DNA of 52,345 bases from Lachnospiraceae bacterium (GTDB lineage Bacteria > Bacillota > Clostridia > Lachnospirales > Lachnospiraceae), in contig JAILKT010000030.1 of the NCBI GenBank assembly GCA_024693545.1, positions 1-52,345 on the forward strand, given 5' to 3'. A program made the position numbers and the translations under genes. A model generated the notes under the pieces. That model made no database searches. It was given only the letters and a program-made list of their open reading frames with translations, and was not told the origin of the DNA. Positions 15,283 through 23,966 of the stretch are shown here, in pieces (positions within the stretch are counted from its first letter, which is position 1; each line of letters starts with the position of its first letter).

Positions 15283-16029
15283 TTAGTTGTCCCCGAAATC
15301 GATATAGCCAAAACCAGTGCCATCGCTATCAAAATCTTCTTCATCGAAGTCTTTTTCGATGCCTTCATCTTCTTTTGAGAGTGCGGCAGCTTCCTGAGGA
15401 GTCACAGAATATTTTCTTTGCTCTGTGTTATGTTTCTTGGGATCATTTTGTACGTTTTTGTTAATCAATGAATCCGATTTACGCACATCTATCGAAGTAT
15501 CGTTCTCCTCTTCAGCATCAGCCAGCATTGATGAAACCGACTGATTTGGCTCATCTTCAACCAGATCAAAATTCTTGATATCAAGATCGTAAGCTTTTGA
15601 ACTGATAAGCTCTACCTGAGCATTTGCAAGATTTTTAAATTCTGCCCTGTATTTTTCGTACTGACGTATAAGCGCATTAGTCTGACGCTGAAGCGAAGAA
15701 AGCTCATTACGTGCATCAGCAACGATTATACTGGCTTTTGTACGTGCTTCCTGTTCGATACGCTTGGCTTCTTTAGCTGCGTTGGAACGAGTCTCGTCTG
15801 CTGTCTTTTCTGCAAGAACCAACGCTTTTTGCAGAGTTTTTTCAATGGTCTTATAATACTGGATTCCTTCGTTAAGAACTGAAACCTTATCTTTAAGCTC
15901 CATGTTTTCTCTGTAAATGTCTTCGTATGAACGGAGAACCTCGGCTCTGAAATTCTCCACATCTTTTTTATCGTAACCAAGTCCGCCTGACTTGAATGAT
16001 TTGCTCTGAACTTCAACAGGAGTAAGCAT
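15283..16029 (-). CDS. divIVA: DivIVA-domain protein
   Basis: 248 residues. The N-terminal membrane-curvature-binding domain has MLTPVEVQSKSFKSGGLGYD and KKDVENFRAEV, then a long coiled coil (about 25-145) and a disordered acidic C-terminus. DivIVA proteins gather at septa and poles by recognising negative membrane curvature and recruit division or sporulation partners. ATG follows AAAGGAGA. It lies 17 bp after sepF and ends the unit at a strong terminator. Confidence 0.93.
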   Translation of the reverse strand: MLTPVEVQSKSFKSGGLGYDKKDVENFRAEVLRSYEDIYRENMELKDKVSVLNEGIQYYKTIEKTLQKALVLAEKTADETRSNAAKEAKRIEQEARTKASIIVADARNELSSLQRQTNALIRQYEKYRAEFKNLANAQVELISSKAYDLDIKNFDLVEDEPNQSVSSMLADAEEENDTSIDVRKSDSLINKNVQNDPKKHNTEQRKYSVTPQEAAALSKEDEGIEKDFDEEDFDSDGTGFGYIDFGDN

Positions 16030-16046
16030 TATGATCTCCTTTTATA

Positions 16047-16622
16047 TTATTTCATAAGGTTGACGTTGTATCCGGATTGTTCAAGAATATCATTATAATC
16101 ACCGGTAACATCAATATTGTAAGGTGCTACTACAAATATGTTCTCGCTGATCGGGAAAAGCTTGCCGTTGAGTGAATATACAGAACCGGCAATAAAGTCA
16201 ATGATCCTCTGCGCAAGAGCAAGATCAACGTCCGCAAGAGTGATTATCGCACAACAATTTGAAAGAAGAACGTCACAAACATCCTGTGATTCATTAAATG
16301 AACTACACTTCATGATACAAACTTCGTTACCTTTGTTTGTTTTCTGAATGGGAACAACTTTACTTCCTTCTGCTCTCTCAATTCTAAGACGTTTTGATTC
16401 TTCCTGTCCCTCAATATATGTGGAAGAACCAAATCTCTCTGAAAGGCTGTGAGCTTCTTCACGTCTGGGCTGGTACTGTGAGCCGCTATACGAAGCTCTC
16501 TGCTTTGATTGACCGTATTCTTGAGCTTCTTCCTCTTCAAGCTCTTCCTCATACTTGTCAAAATCTTCATCGCCGTAAGGCTTTCTAAAACTTTGGAATA
16601 AATTTTGAATTGATTTAAACAT
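16047..16622 (-). CDS. sepF: Cell-division protein SepF
   Basis: 191 residues. Start MFKSIQNLFQSF forms the membrane-binding amphipathic helix, a charged linker rich in Glu, Ser and Arg follows, and the C-terminal SepF domain (about 105-185) contains VCDVLLSNCCAIITLADVD and AQRIIDFIAGSVYSLNG. SepF polymerises, tethers FtsZ to the membrane and shapes the septum. I chose ATG 16622, preceded by GAGGT; the longer frame to 16649 lies inside yggS. The TAG of yggS lies 1 bp before this ATG, so translation is probably coupled. Confidence 0.94.
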   Translation of the reverse strand: MFKSIQNLFQSFRKPYGDEDFDKYEEELEEEEAQEYGQSKQRASYSGSQYQPRREEAHSLSERFGSSTYIEGQEESKRLRIERAEGSKVVPIQKTNKGNEVCIMKCSSFNESQDVCDVLLSNCCAIITLADVDLALAQRIIDFIAGSVYSLNGKLFPISENIFVVAPYNIDVTGDYNDILEQSGYNVNLMK

Positions 16623-16623
16623 A

Positions 16624-17379
16624 CTACCTCGATTCAGATTTGGCGCCATAATCTCTTGCGCCGAAAATCCCTGTCCCTACTCTGATATGAGTTGCGCCTT
16701 CTTCGATGGCAGTCTCAAAATCAAGAGTCATACCCATCGATAAAACGCTCATATCGATATTATCGTAATTTTTAGACTTTATGTCAACAAATAAATCCCT
16801 CATTTTCCTAAAATAAGGACGATTTGTATCGGGATCGTCGCAAATAGGTGCAACGGTCATCAAACCGCGTATTTTTATATTAGATAACTCAGCGAGAGAA
16901 TCTGTAAAAGCAACGGCTTCTTCCGGCCGTATGCCGTATTTTGATTCTTCGCCGGCAATATTGATCTCAAGAAGTATGTCGGTGATCAAATCCTTCTTTT
17001 TGGATTCTGAGTCGATCACTTTTGCCAGTTTGAGTGAATCAACGGAATGAATGAGCTCTGTTTTTCCTATGAGCTGTTTTACTTTATTTGTTTGCAGATG
17101 TCCGATAAAATGCCACTTGATCTTCGCTGCTGTCTGCGGGCTTTTGGTTGAAAAATAATCATTGACCTCGATCTGTTTATCAAGAAGCTCTTTTACCCAG
17201 TTCTCTCCGAATTCATATTGCTCATTCTCTGCGGCAATACACACGGAATCGGCAGGATTAAGCTTGCTGACGGCAATAAGCGTTATTTCTTTCGGATCTC
17301 TTCCTGCGCGATCTGCTGCTGCTATTGCCCTCTTTCTGATCTCATCAAGGTTTAATTTGATCTGATCATGTTCTGACAT
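16624..17379 (-). CDS. yggS: YggS-family pyridoxal-phosphate homeostasis protein
   Basis: 251 residues of the YggS/YlmE family, a single-domain PLP-binding TIM barrel. The PLP lysine is in LIAVSKLNP near residue 36; other marks are FGENWVKEL, WHFIGHLQTNK, LLEINIAGEESKYG, GLMTVAP and LSMGMTLDFETAIEEG. It controls the PLP pool rather than catalysing a known reaction. I use ATG 17379 because GGAGG sits 8 nt upstream. Its place ahead of sepF is conserved in Firmicutes. Confidence 0.94.
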   Translation of the reverse strand: MSEHDQIKLNLDEIRKRAIAAADRAGRDPKEITLIAVSKLNPADSVCIAAENEQYEFGENWVKELLDKQIEVNDYFSTKSPQTAAKIKWHFIGHLQTNKVKQLIGKTELIHSVDSLKLAKVIDSESKKKDLITDILLEINIAGEESKYGIRPEEAVAFTDSLAELSNIKIRGLMTVAPICDDPDTNRPYFRKMRDLFVDIKSKNYDNIDMSVLSMGMTLDFETAIEEGATHIRVGTGIFGARDYGAKSESR

Positions 17380-17419
17380 GAATAATGCCTCCAAAACAAT
17401 TTAATAATATAAGATGCTT

Positions 17420-18973
17420 TTATAATATAAGGTCCGATTCTTTTCCTTTGGAACCGTCAAGAGCTATATGATCGTATTCCCTGATGCCGTCAGGCGTTGA
17501 CGGGCTGATGATCACATAATCACTTCCGGTCTCAAGTCTTTCAATCCTGACAAATTGATAAATGGCTTTATTTACATTATAAACACCATCCAGGCTGTTT
17601 GTGGAAGAAATGATTATACGGTTACCGGTGTCCGGATTATTGATTATATCACCTTCAGAAACGTACAAGGGGTCTATATAGGCGTAATAACCGTCTGAAT
17701 AGAATTTTGTTGGATAAATGGGCGTGAGGATTATCTCTCCCGATTCGGGATCGAATTCTTCTTTCATAATAGCCGATTTATTATCTTTATCCTGAACAAA
17801 CATATTCAGAGGACAAAGGTAAAACTGCTTTTGCACGATGCTCGAAATCGGGATCTTCAGACCTTCATCCCTTTTATTTATGAATCTGACGGACAAAAGA
17901 CGATCATCGATAAATTCAGACATATAGTTGTTTAGTTTTATCTCAACAAAATAGTCGGTTCCGATGGAATACGGTGTTGTGGTTACGGTAACCGGTGTTG
18001 TTTTGTTACCTATAAGAACTTTTGCCTCGCGAGTTCCGACATTATCAACATAAAAATCTTCGGTTACTTTACATACGATTGCCCAGTTTTCGTCTCCGCA
18101 TATCCTGTATACGGGATCGTCCTGAGCTATCAATCCTGTACTTCTCAGATTGACAACATCGGGTGCAGTATCAAACATATCTGCCGTAACCATCTCGGTA
18201 GTAATTCCGTTATATGCATCATATTTAAATGATACAACGCCGGAATAAGGGGTTTGACAAACATGCAGCCTTCCGCTTGTATTTTCATTTTCGACATACC
18301 CCTTGAGGTTCTCGATCATATTGTTGCTGACAAAATCATATATCATCGAATCGAGCTGTTCTTTAAAGTCGCCGACATTACCGATGATAGTAGATGAATC
18401 TCCTTCAAGATAGCGTGCTATCGATGATTTGATCTCTTTTATCTGCGATTTATCGAGCTTTTCGTTTACAAAATCCTTTTTAAGGGTATTATATGAATTA
18501 CTCATTGAATCAACACAATAGATAATACTGTTTTTAGCAGATTTCTTTTTGTTTCTGACGAAATAACTGATATATCCGGAATAGTCCGAAAAAACTATTC
18601 TTTCGTCCCTGACAGCAATACCGCTAAAGGTTGTATCATAGCTGAGCTGAGCCGCTTTAACCTCATAGATCGATATTTTATCGCGGGAAGACATCATGAT
18701 CAGATTGACCACAAGATAGACTATTACAGCAAACAAAAACAACGCACTCACAGAAAAGGGATTGCGCTTTTTATGTTTTTTCTTCTTAATCGGTGCATCA
18801 TTCTTAGGCGAAGTATTATCCGAAGCAGCAGAGCTTTGCCGGGAGGGATCCTTTTCGCCATAACGCATATATGAACCGTTACTGCTTATGTTTGTCTGTT
18901 TTTCAGGTTCGGCAGGGTTTCCCGTAGGATTACCCTGCCGACCTTTAATGTTGATAATATTATCTTTATACAT
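17420..18973 (-). CDS. HlyD-like membrane protein of the division cluster
   Basis: 517 residues. A polar, disordered N-terminus (about 1-70) with a basic patch (KKKKHKKR) precedes one membrane segment (about 73-95, FLFAVIVYLVVNLIMM). The external part begins with a lipoyl/barrel-hybrid-like stretch (SYDTTFSGIAVRDERIV, TPYSGVVSFKYD) and resembles periplasmic-adaptor (HlyD) proteins, as usually annotated for this position in Lachnospiraceae. No cognate exporter is nearby. No good ribosome site is seen before ATG 18973, which is 2 bp after the upstream gene, so coupling is likely. Its role is unknown; envelope or division is suggested by context. Confidence 0.65.
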   Translation of the reverse strand: MYKDNIINIKGRQGNPTGNPAEPEKQTNISSNGSYMRYGEKDPSRQSSAASDNTSPKNDAPIKKKKHKKRNPFSVSALFLFAVIVYLVVNLIMMSSRDKISIYEVKAAQLSYDTTFSGIAVRDERIVFSDYSGYISYFVRNKKKSAKNSIIYCVDSMSNSYNTLKKDFVNEKLDKSQIKEIKSSIARYLEGDSSTIIGNVGDFKEQLDSMIYDFVSNNMIENLKGYVENENTSGRLHVCQTPYSGVVSFKYDAYNGITTEMVTADMFDTAPDVVNLRSTGLIAQDDPVYRICGDENWAIVCKVTEDFYVDNVGTREAKVLIGNKTTPVTVTTTPYSIGTDYFVEIKLNNYMSEFIDDRLLSVRFINKRDEGLKIPISSIVQKQFYLCPLNMFVQDKDNKSAIMKEEFDPESGEIILTPIYPTKFYSDGYYAYIDPLYVSEGDIINNPDTGNRIIISSTNSLDGVYNVNKAIYQFVRIERLETGSDYVIISPSTPDGIREYDHIALDGSKGKESDLIL

Positions 18974-18975
18974 TT

Positions 18976-19401
18976 TTATAAGGCAACGATCACCATTTTC
19001 TTGATTGCTTCAGGCATATCTTCTGCATCTACGGACATACTGATAACGAAATCCACATCAAATTTACTTGAAATCATATCAAGCTTTTCGATTATCGGTA
19101 CATATGAAATATCGGTATTTTCTATACAGGAAATGTTTAAAAAACAATCAAGGAAAACTTTTTGAAGATCATGATCCTGTGAGATCATTCCGCAGATAAA
19201 ACCAAGAAATTCTTCGTGTGATTCAACACAATAATCTTTAACATTAATAAGTCTTACATTTTTATGGAGATCATACATGTGTTTGGTGTTCTTATCAAGA
19301 TAAACTATAGATCCTTTGGACTGTGTAACCTCCGTGTTTACTTTGTCGAGAAGAATTTTAGTTTTTCCCTTACCCTTGCCACCGGCAATTATCTGTATCA
19401 T
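18976..19401 (-). CDS. Small P-loop protein of unknown function
   Basis: 141 residues. The N-terminus IIAGGKGKGKTK is a Walker A loop, VFLDCF near residue 82 resembles Walker B, and the C-terminus is alpha/beta. It looks like a minimal P-loop NTPase lacking extra domains; relatives tend to be labelled loosely as PilT-like. No pilus genes are present. It has its own promoter and good site (AAAGGGG) and is the first gene before the HlyD-like, yggS, sepF and divIVA genes. A regulatory or ATP-dependent role in envelope assembly is only an inference from position. Confidence 0.65.
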   Translation of the reverse strand: MIQIIAGGKGKGKTKILLDKVNTEVTQSKGSIVYLDKNTKHMYDLHKNVRLINVKDYCVESHEEFLGFICGMISQDHDLQKVFLDCFLNISCIENTDISYVPIIEKLDMISSKFDVDFVISMSVDAEDMPEAIKKMVIVAL

Positions 19402-19433
19402 AATGATCGCCCCTTTCGGTTTTTGATACTTAA

Positions 19434-19462
19434 ATTATACTATCAGGGGCAGTTTTATTCAA
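19434..19462 (-). promoter_or_regulatory. Promoter of the P-loop-HlyD-yggS-sepF-divIVA unit
   Basis: Minus strand TTGAAT (19462-19457), a 17-bp spacer, TATAAT (19439-19434). The -35 overlaps the last codon and stop of dacA. Confidence 0.8.
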
Positions 19463-20523
19463 GACGTGGGACTTAAAATATAGTTAAATATTCTGTTCAT
19501 TGCATTATAAAGTTTTTCTTTGTCTTCGGCTCCGAATACTTCGGTAATAAAGCCCTGTCCGTCATAGTCTTCGCTATACAGCATAAGACATTTACCTGCG
19601 GCAACCGTATCCCCCGTTTTCCCGCCTTGGACTGTCAGACCGTAGGGGACACTGTATGTTCCCATAAAATAAAGATTAGTAGGTTCCATGTAAAGTGACT
19701 TCTCTTCACCCGCAATGGTTTTGATAGTAACGGTATATCCCGTTGACTTAAACATTTCTTTTAATGTGTCGTATTTTAGACATTCGTTGAAGATCAGATA
19801 CATATCATAGGCTGTTGTGTAGTGATTGGGGTCATGGAGACCGTGAGGATTTACAAAATTTGTGTTTATACAACCGAGTTCCTTCGCTTCAAGGTTCATC
19901 ATTTTGATAAAATCGCGTTCCGATTCGGCTACATGTTGTGAAATGGCAAGAGCAGCGTCATTTCCTGAATAGACAAGTAAACAGTAAAGCAGGTCTTTCA
20001 TGGTTAAAGTATCACCCGCGCTAAAGCCGCAAAGCTGTGCGCCTTTAAGTGTGATACCGCAGTTATCCTCTTCTATTGTAACTATATCATCAATATCGCA
20101 GTGCCTGATCGCGATAAGCGCTGTCATGAGTTTTGTGGTGCTGGCGGGATAGACTTTTTCATGCATCTGTTTTGAATAAAGGATCTGCGTTGTATTTATG
20201 TTGAAAGCAAGTGCGCTTATATAATCTGCTTCCGAATCAAGCTGTTCTATCGAAGTGTCTTCGTTTGAATAGCATATTTTTTCATACATGAAGCCGATAG
20301 TATCTTCATTCTCAAGTTTATCCTGCGCTTCTGACGGCGCCGCTTCTGACGGCGTCAGAAGTGCATTATTATCTTCTCTCAGAGCTTCGGTATCCGCTTC
20401 ACTTAAACCCATTTCATTATTATATTTCTCAGCAAAAAAAGAGGAAGAATAATTCCTTCCCCCAAGTGAACATCCTGTCAGAAGTATAACACAAGCAAGT
20501 ATTAATGGTACAATTCTCGCCAA
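19459..20523 (-). CDS. dacA: D-alanyl-D-alanine carboxypeptidase, lipoprotein form
   Basis: 354 residues of the PBP5/DacA (peptidase S11) family: Ser128 in ASTTKLM (SxxK), SGNDAA (SxN) and GGKTGDT (KTG). It trims the terminal D-Ala of peptidoglycan stems and limits cross-linking. Instead of a cleavable signal it has a lipobox (LLTGC), so it is lipid-anchored, and the usual C-terminal beta domain and amphipathic anchor are missing. The start is TTG 20523 with AGGAG 9 nt upstream, overlapping the mgsA-like gene by 22 bp. The linker (about 55-70) contains a duplicated PSEA from a 12-bp DNA repeat. Confidence 0.92.
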   Translation of the reverse strand: MARIVPLILACVILLTGCSLGGRNYSSSFFAEKYNNEMGLSEADTEALREDNNALLTPSEAAPSEAQDKLENEDTIGFMYEKICYSNEDTSIEQLDSEADYISALAFNINTTQILYSKQMHEKVYPASTTKLMTALIAIRHCDIDDIVTIEEDNCGITLKGAQLCGFSAGDTLTMKDLLYCLLVYSGNDAALAISQHVAESERDFIKMMNLEAKELGCINTNFVNPHGLHDPNHYTTAYDMYLIFNECLKYDTLKEMFKSTGYTVTIKTIAGEEKSLYMEPTNLYFMGTYSVPYGLTVQGGKTGDTVAAGKCLMLYSEDYDGQGFITEVFGAEDKEKLYNAMNRIFNYILSPTS

Positions 20524-20897
20524 TCGAGATCTCCTCTCTCGAGCGCTTTAATAAGCAGCTCCGATGTTGCCAAATTAGTTGCTATAGGAATATTATGCAT
20601 ATCACAGAGTGACAGAACACTTTGCGCATCGGGTAAAAGTCTCGAATGTTCCTGCGGATCTCTCAGATAAAAAACAATATCAATATCGTTGTTTTCTATC
20701 AGAGTACAAAGCTGTTGTTCGCCGCCCAAAGGACCTGCCAGGCATTTGTGTACCGATAAACCGGAAGCTTCGCTTATAAGCCTGCCGGTAGTCTGTGTTG
20801 CGTAGAGTGTATGTTCGCTCAAAATGTCTCTATATGCTATACATAGATTCTGCATAAGCATTTTTTTAGTGTCATGTGCTATAAACCCAATATTCAT
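20502..20897 (-). CDS. mgsA: Methylglyoxal synthase-like protein with altered active site
   Basis: 131 residues aligning along the full MGS fold: FIAHDTKK, LYATQTTG, GPLGGEQQ, FYLRDP and ATNLATSELL. MGS converts dihydroxyacetone phosphate to methylglyoxal and phosphate. By comparison with E. coli, His19 and Asp101 are retained (His8, Asp90), but the catalytic Asp71 of GGDQQ is Glu60, His98 is Leu87, and the phosphate-loop TGTTG reads TQTTG. Activity is therefore doubtful. I start at ATG 20897 (MNIGFIAHD) because the longer frame runs into rodA. It sits between rodA and dacA, an unexpected place for a metabolic bypass gene. Confidence 0.8.
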   Translation of the reverse strand: MNIGFIAHDTKKMLMQNLCIAYRDILSEHTLYATQTTGRLISEASGLSVHKCLAGPLGGEQQLCTLIENNDIDIVFYLRDPQEHSRLLPDAQSVLSLCDMHNIPIATNLATSELLIKALERGDLDWRELYH

Positions 20898-20925
20898 AAA
20901 AAGTTTCCCCCGCACTCGGAACATA

Positions 20926-22146
20926 TCAGTCGTTGATCGACTCAAATTCATCGGTTGTTTTAACAATCTTATGAGCCGGTTGCATACTGATGTTTAGAAG
21001 CATCCCAATCATACCCAAATACACAAGGAGTGACGATAGTCCCGCACTCATCAGAGGTAACGGAATTCCCGTATTGGGAAGAAGTGACGTTACAACTCCG
21101 ATGTTAATAAATACCTGAAATAAAAACAATGAACCTATACCTATCGCAATCATTTTTCCGAGATAATCTTTTGCCCGAAGTGCAATCCTGAATGACAGCA
21201 TTATAAGTAAAAGAAACAAAAGAATAACGACAACCGATCCTATAAAGCCGAATTCTTCCGCTATTCCGGTAAATATGAAATCACTTTCTTTGACCGGTAC
21301 GTACATTGTACCGGTAAGTTTATTGTTTTCTTCAAAAACACGACCAAAAAGCTCTCCGGACTTGATCGCCGAAGCCGCATTGGTCTGCTGATATGTAAGC
21401 TCCGGATAAAGTTCCGGAGTTTTAGCGGCTAATAATCTATTTTGCTGATATTCTTTCAATATAACCTGAAAAGGCTGTTGTACGTACCAATATAAAACTC
21501 CCAGTGTCGGTATGGTAACACCCGCTATCGCCAGAAGATATTTAAATGGTACGCCCGAAACAAAAAGCATTGCCGAGAAAAGAAGAACTACAACAATACT
21601 GGTAGAAAGATCTGTCTGAGTCAGTATTAAAAAAGTAGGTATCATTATGATCACTATCGCTAAGATCAGTACCCAGATCTTTTTAATCTTCTTTCTTAGC
21701 AGGTCAAAGTATTTTGCAAAAAAAATGATCAACGAAACTTTGACGACATCAGACGGTTGAAACTCAAATCCATCGTTATTTATACCGGCAGTAGGATCTC
21801 CACCTACCTTTATCCATCTTCTGGCATCGTAATGAGCCCATCCGTAAACGAGCCCACTGTTGCTGAAACGACATATCAAAAGCAATGCTATACCTATCAG
21901 ATAGATTAAAATAAAGAATCTTGCCAATACATGGTAATCTATTCCGGCAAAAAACATAATGACAAAAAAGCCGATACCGTAACCTAAAAGCTGTTTTGAA
22001 AAAAAGTCAATATCACCGTCGTCAAGTACATACATCATGTATATGCTTATACCGCCGATTATATATACGGTTAGAAATGTCAACCATGAAAAACTCTTAT
22101 AGTCGTATTCTTTAAATGCATGAATAAGAGCTTTTAGTGTTTTCAA
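20926..22146 (-). CDS. rodA: RodA/FtsW-type peptidoglycan polymerase
   Basis: 406 residues with about ten membrane segments of the SEDS family. Seen are FEFQPSDVVKVSLI, TQTDLSTS, KESDFIFTGIAEEFGF and the C-terminal NIGVVTSLLPNTGIPLPLMSAG. SEDS proteins polymerise lipid II into glycan strands together with a class B PBP; here the partner is the PBP2 of the same cluster. The family SGGSS segment reads SAGLSS. It begins with TTG at 22146, overlapping the minE stop (TTGA), so translation is coupled. RodA is favoured over FtsW because of the mre/mrdA context. Confidence 0.93.
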   Translation of the reverse strand: MKTLKALIHAFKEYDYKSFSWLTFLTVYIIGGISIYMMYVLDDGDIDFFSKQLLGYGIGFFVIMFFAGIDYHVLARFFILIYLIGIALLLICRFSNSGLVYGWAHYDARRWIKVGGDPTAGINNDGFEFQPSDVVKVSLIIFFAKYFDLLRKKIKKIWVLILAIVIIMIPTFLILTQTDLSTSIVVVLLFSAMLFVSGVPFKYLLAIAGVTIPTLGVLYWYVQQPFQVILKEYQQNRLLAAKTPELYPELTYQQTNAASAIKSGELFGRVFEENNKLTGTMYVPVKESDFIFTGIAEEFGFIGSVVVILLFLLLIMLSFRIALRAKDYLGKMIAIGIGSLFLFQVFINIGVVTSLLPNTGIPLPLMSAGLSSLLVYLGMIGMLLNISMQPAHKIVKTTDEFESIND

Positions 22147-22418
22147 CCTCTTCTGATCTCCTTAACGGGAATATTGGCAAATAATACAGGAACAAGACCT
22201 TCGCCATTTTCTCCCTCTGTTTGTTGAATTTTTATATCAAGGCCCGCAACATCAATCTCGATATATTTAGAGATAACGTTAATGATATCGTTCTTGATCT
22301 TTTCCATAATCTCGGGTGAGCATCCTGCTCTGTCCGATGCAAGAGCAAGCTGAAGTCTTCCCTTTGCGATATTACTGGATGAGACCGTTTTCTTTTTGAA
22401 AATATCTAAAAATGACAT
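22143..22418 (-). CDS. minE: Cell-division topological factor MinE
   Basis: 91 residues: N-terminal amphipathic helix MSFLDIFKKK, the MinD-activating segment ARGRL-like IAKGRLQLALASDRAG, and a C-terminal dimerisation domain containing IEIDVAGLDIKIQQ. MinE stimulates MinD ATPase and drives pole-to-pole oscillation. It lies 34 bp after minD and overlaps the rodA start by 4 bp. Confidence 0.95.
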   Translation of the reverse strand: MSFLDIFKKKTVSSSNIAKGRLQLALASDRAGCSPEIMEKIKNDIINVISKYIEIDVAGLDIKIQQTEGENGEGLVPVLFANIPVKEIRRG

Positions 22419-22452
22419 AATATAACCCCTCTCTGTAAAATTAGACTAATGC

Positions 22453-23238
22453 TTATTTTTTCCTGCCGAATAACCTTCCGAAGAAACCTTTTCTGGCCGA
22501 GAGGTCAAGGAAAGGAACTTCTTCACCGGCAATTCTCTTACAAATGTTCATATAAGCCTGACCTGCAAGTGAATCACCTCCGACAAGAGGTTCACCATTG
22601 TTTGTGGACACTACGATGTTTTCGTCATCGGGAACGATTCCGATAAGATCGATCGCCAAAATATCAACAACATCCTGACTTGACATCATGTCGCCCCTTG
22701 CAACCATATCCATTCTTAATCTGTTAACAATGAGCTGAGTCTTTTTCATCTCGTTGGCTTCGAGCAGACCGACTATTCTGTCGGCATCTCTTACGGCTGA
22801 AACCTCAGGAGTCGTAACAACAAGTGCTCTGTCTGCACCTGCAATGGCGTTCCTGAAGCCCTGTTCGATACCTGCGGGACAATCCATGATAACATAATCA
22901 AAATCATCTCTGAGCTGATCGCAGAGCTGCTTCATCTCATCCGGGGTAACTGCGGTTTTGTCTCTTGTCTGCGCCGAAGGAAGAAGGTAAAGATTGTTAT
23001 ATCTTTTATCTTTTATAAGAGCCTGCTTGATACGGCAGTTTCCTTCGATTACATCAACAAGGTTATAAACAATTCTGTTTTCAAGACCCATAACCACATC
23101 AAGGTTACGAAGTCCTATATCTGTATCAATAAGAACTACTTTTTTGTCGAGCTTTGCGAGCCCGGTTCCGACATTGGCTGTTGTAGTGGTTTTTCCTACG
23201 CCACCTTTACCGGATGTAACAACAATTACTTCTCCCAT
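22453..23238 (-). CDS. minD: Septum-site ATPase MinD
   Basis: 261 residues. It has the deviant Walker A VTSGKGGVGKTTTTANVG, DTDIGLRNLDVVMGLE, the DCPAGIE switch and the C-terminal amphipathic membrane-targeting helix (KGFFGRLFGRKK). MinD-ATP binds the membrane, recruits MinC and is cycled by MinE. The site GGAGGA lies before ATG 23238, and minC ends 1 bp upstream. Confidence 0.97.
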   Translation of the reverse strand: MGEVIVVTSGKGGVGKTTTTANVGTGLAKLDKKVVLIDTDIGLRNLDVVMGLENRIVYNLVDVIEGNCRIKQALIKDKRYNNLYLLPSAQTRDKTAVTPDEMKQLCDQLRDDFDYVIMDCPAGIEQGFRNAIAGADRALVVTTPEVSAVRDADRIVGLLEANEMKKTQLIVNRLRMDMVARGDMMSSQDVVDILAIDLIGIVPDDENIVVSTNNGEPLVGGDSLAGQAYMNICKRIAGEEVPFLDLSARKGFFGRLFGRKK

Positions 23239-23239
23239 T

Positions 23240-23917
23240 TTATTCTTCCTCCGTTAATTGAATCTCATTAATTATATTTTTGCCTGCAGGTTCAATAAAT
23301 ATCGTATCATTTTCCAGAAATGCGATACTTGGCTGCGTAGCGGCCTTTGACTTGCTTGGTTCGTCCGGTGCGCGTGCTATCGTATCAGCAATCCTGACCT
23401 GCATAGGGCTCATCTCAAGAGCAAATATAAAAGCATTTTTATTTCCCATTGCTCCTGCAAATGCTGTTCCTTTAACAGCGCCGAGAACGATAATGTTACC
23501 GTTTGAAACTACCGATGCACCGGGGTTTATATCACCAAGTATAATTATACTGTTCTCAGTATCAAGAGATTGACCGGATCTGAGGTTCCCTTTATAAAAT
23601 CTGGCAAGATAAGGGTCTTTCATCAGCTCTCTCGTAACTCTGACCATTTCTGCTTTTTTCATATCTTCTTCGTTGTCAAAGAATGCTGTTACGTCAAGCT
23701 GACAGTTATTTCCTATCGTCTTAAGCAATATGGTCTGTTGTTCATCGGTAAGTTCCATGCCGGTAAATGTAATAGCCATTTTTGCATCACCGAGAAACGA
23801 GGCGGATGCTTTAAATTTGGCTGCAACGGCGTTTTTTATTTCTTCAAATTTTTTTGTACCGTCAAGGACTACGGTAATACCATTGCTTCCGGCTTTTATG
23901 GTTACTGTATTTTCCAT
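23240..23917 (-). CDS. minC: Septum-site inhibitor MinC
   Basis: 225 residues. An N-terminal domain (about 1-100) with ITVVLDGTKKFEEI, then the beta-helical C-terminal domain starting near LRSGQSLDTENSIIILGDI, with NPGASVVSNGNIIVLG and GTAFAGAMG, matching MinC. It blocks FtsZ assembly at the poles when bound to MinD. ATG follows AAGGAGAG. It is the first of minCDE, 49 bp behind mrdA. Confidence 0.95.
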   Translation of the reverse strand: MENTVTIKAGSNGITVVLDGTKKFEEIKNAVAAKFKASASFLGDAKMAITFTGMELTDEQQTILLKTIGNNCQLDVTAFFDNEEDMKKAEMVRVTRELMKDPYLARFYKGNLRSGQSLDTENSIIILGDINPGASVVSNGNIIVLGAVKGTAFAGAMGNKNAFIFALEMSPMQVRIADTIARAPDEPSKSKAATQPSIAFLENDTIFIEPAGKNIINEIQLTEEE

Positions 23918-23966
23918 CGGATACTCTCCTTATACTATTTTGCATTTGATCACAGGGCTGCTGCGA

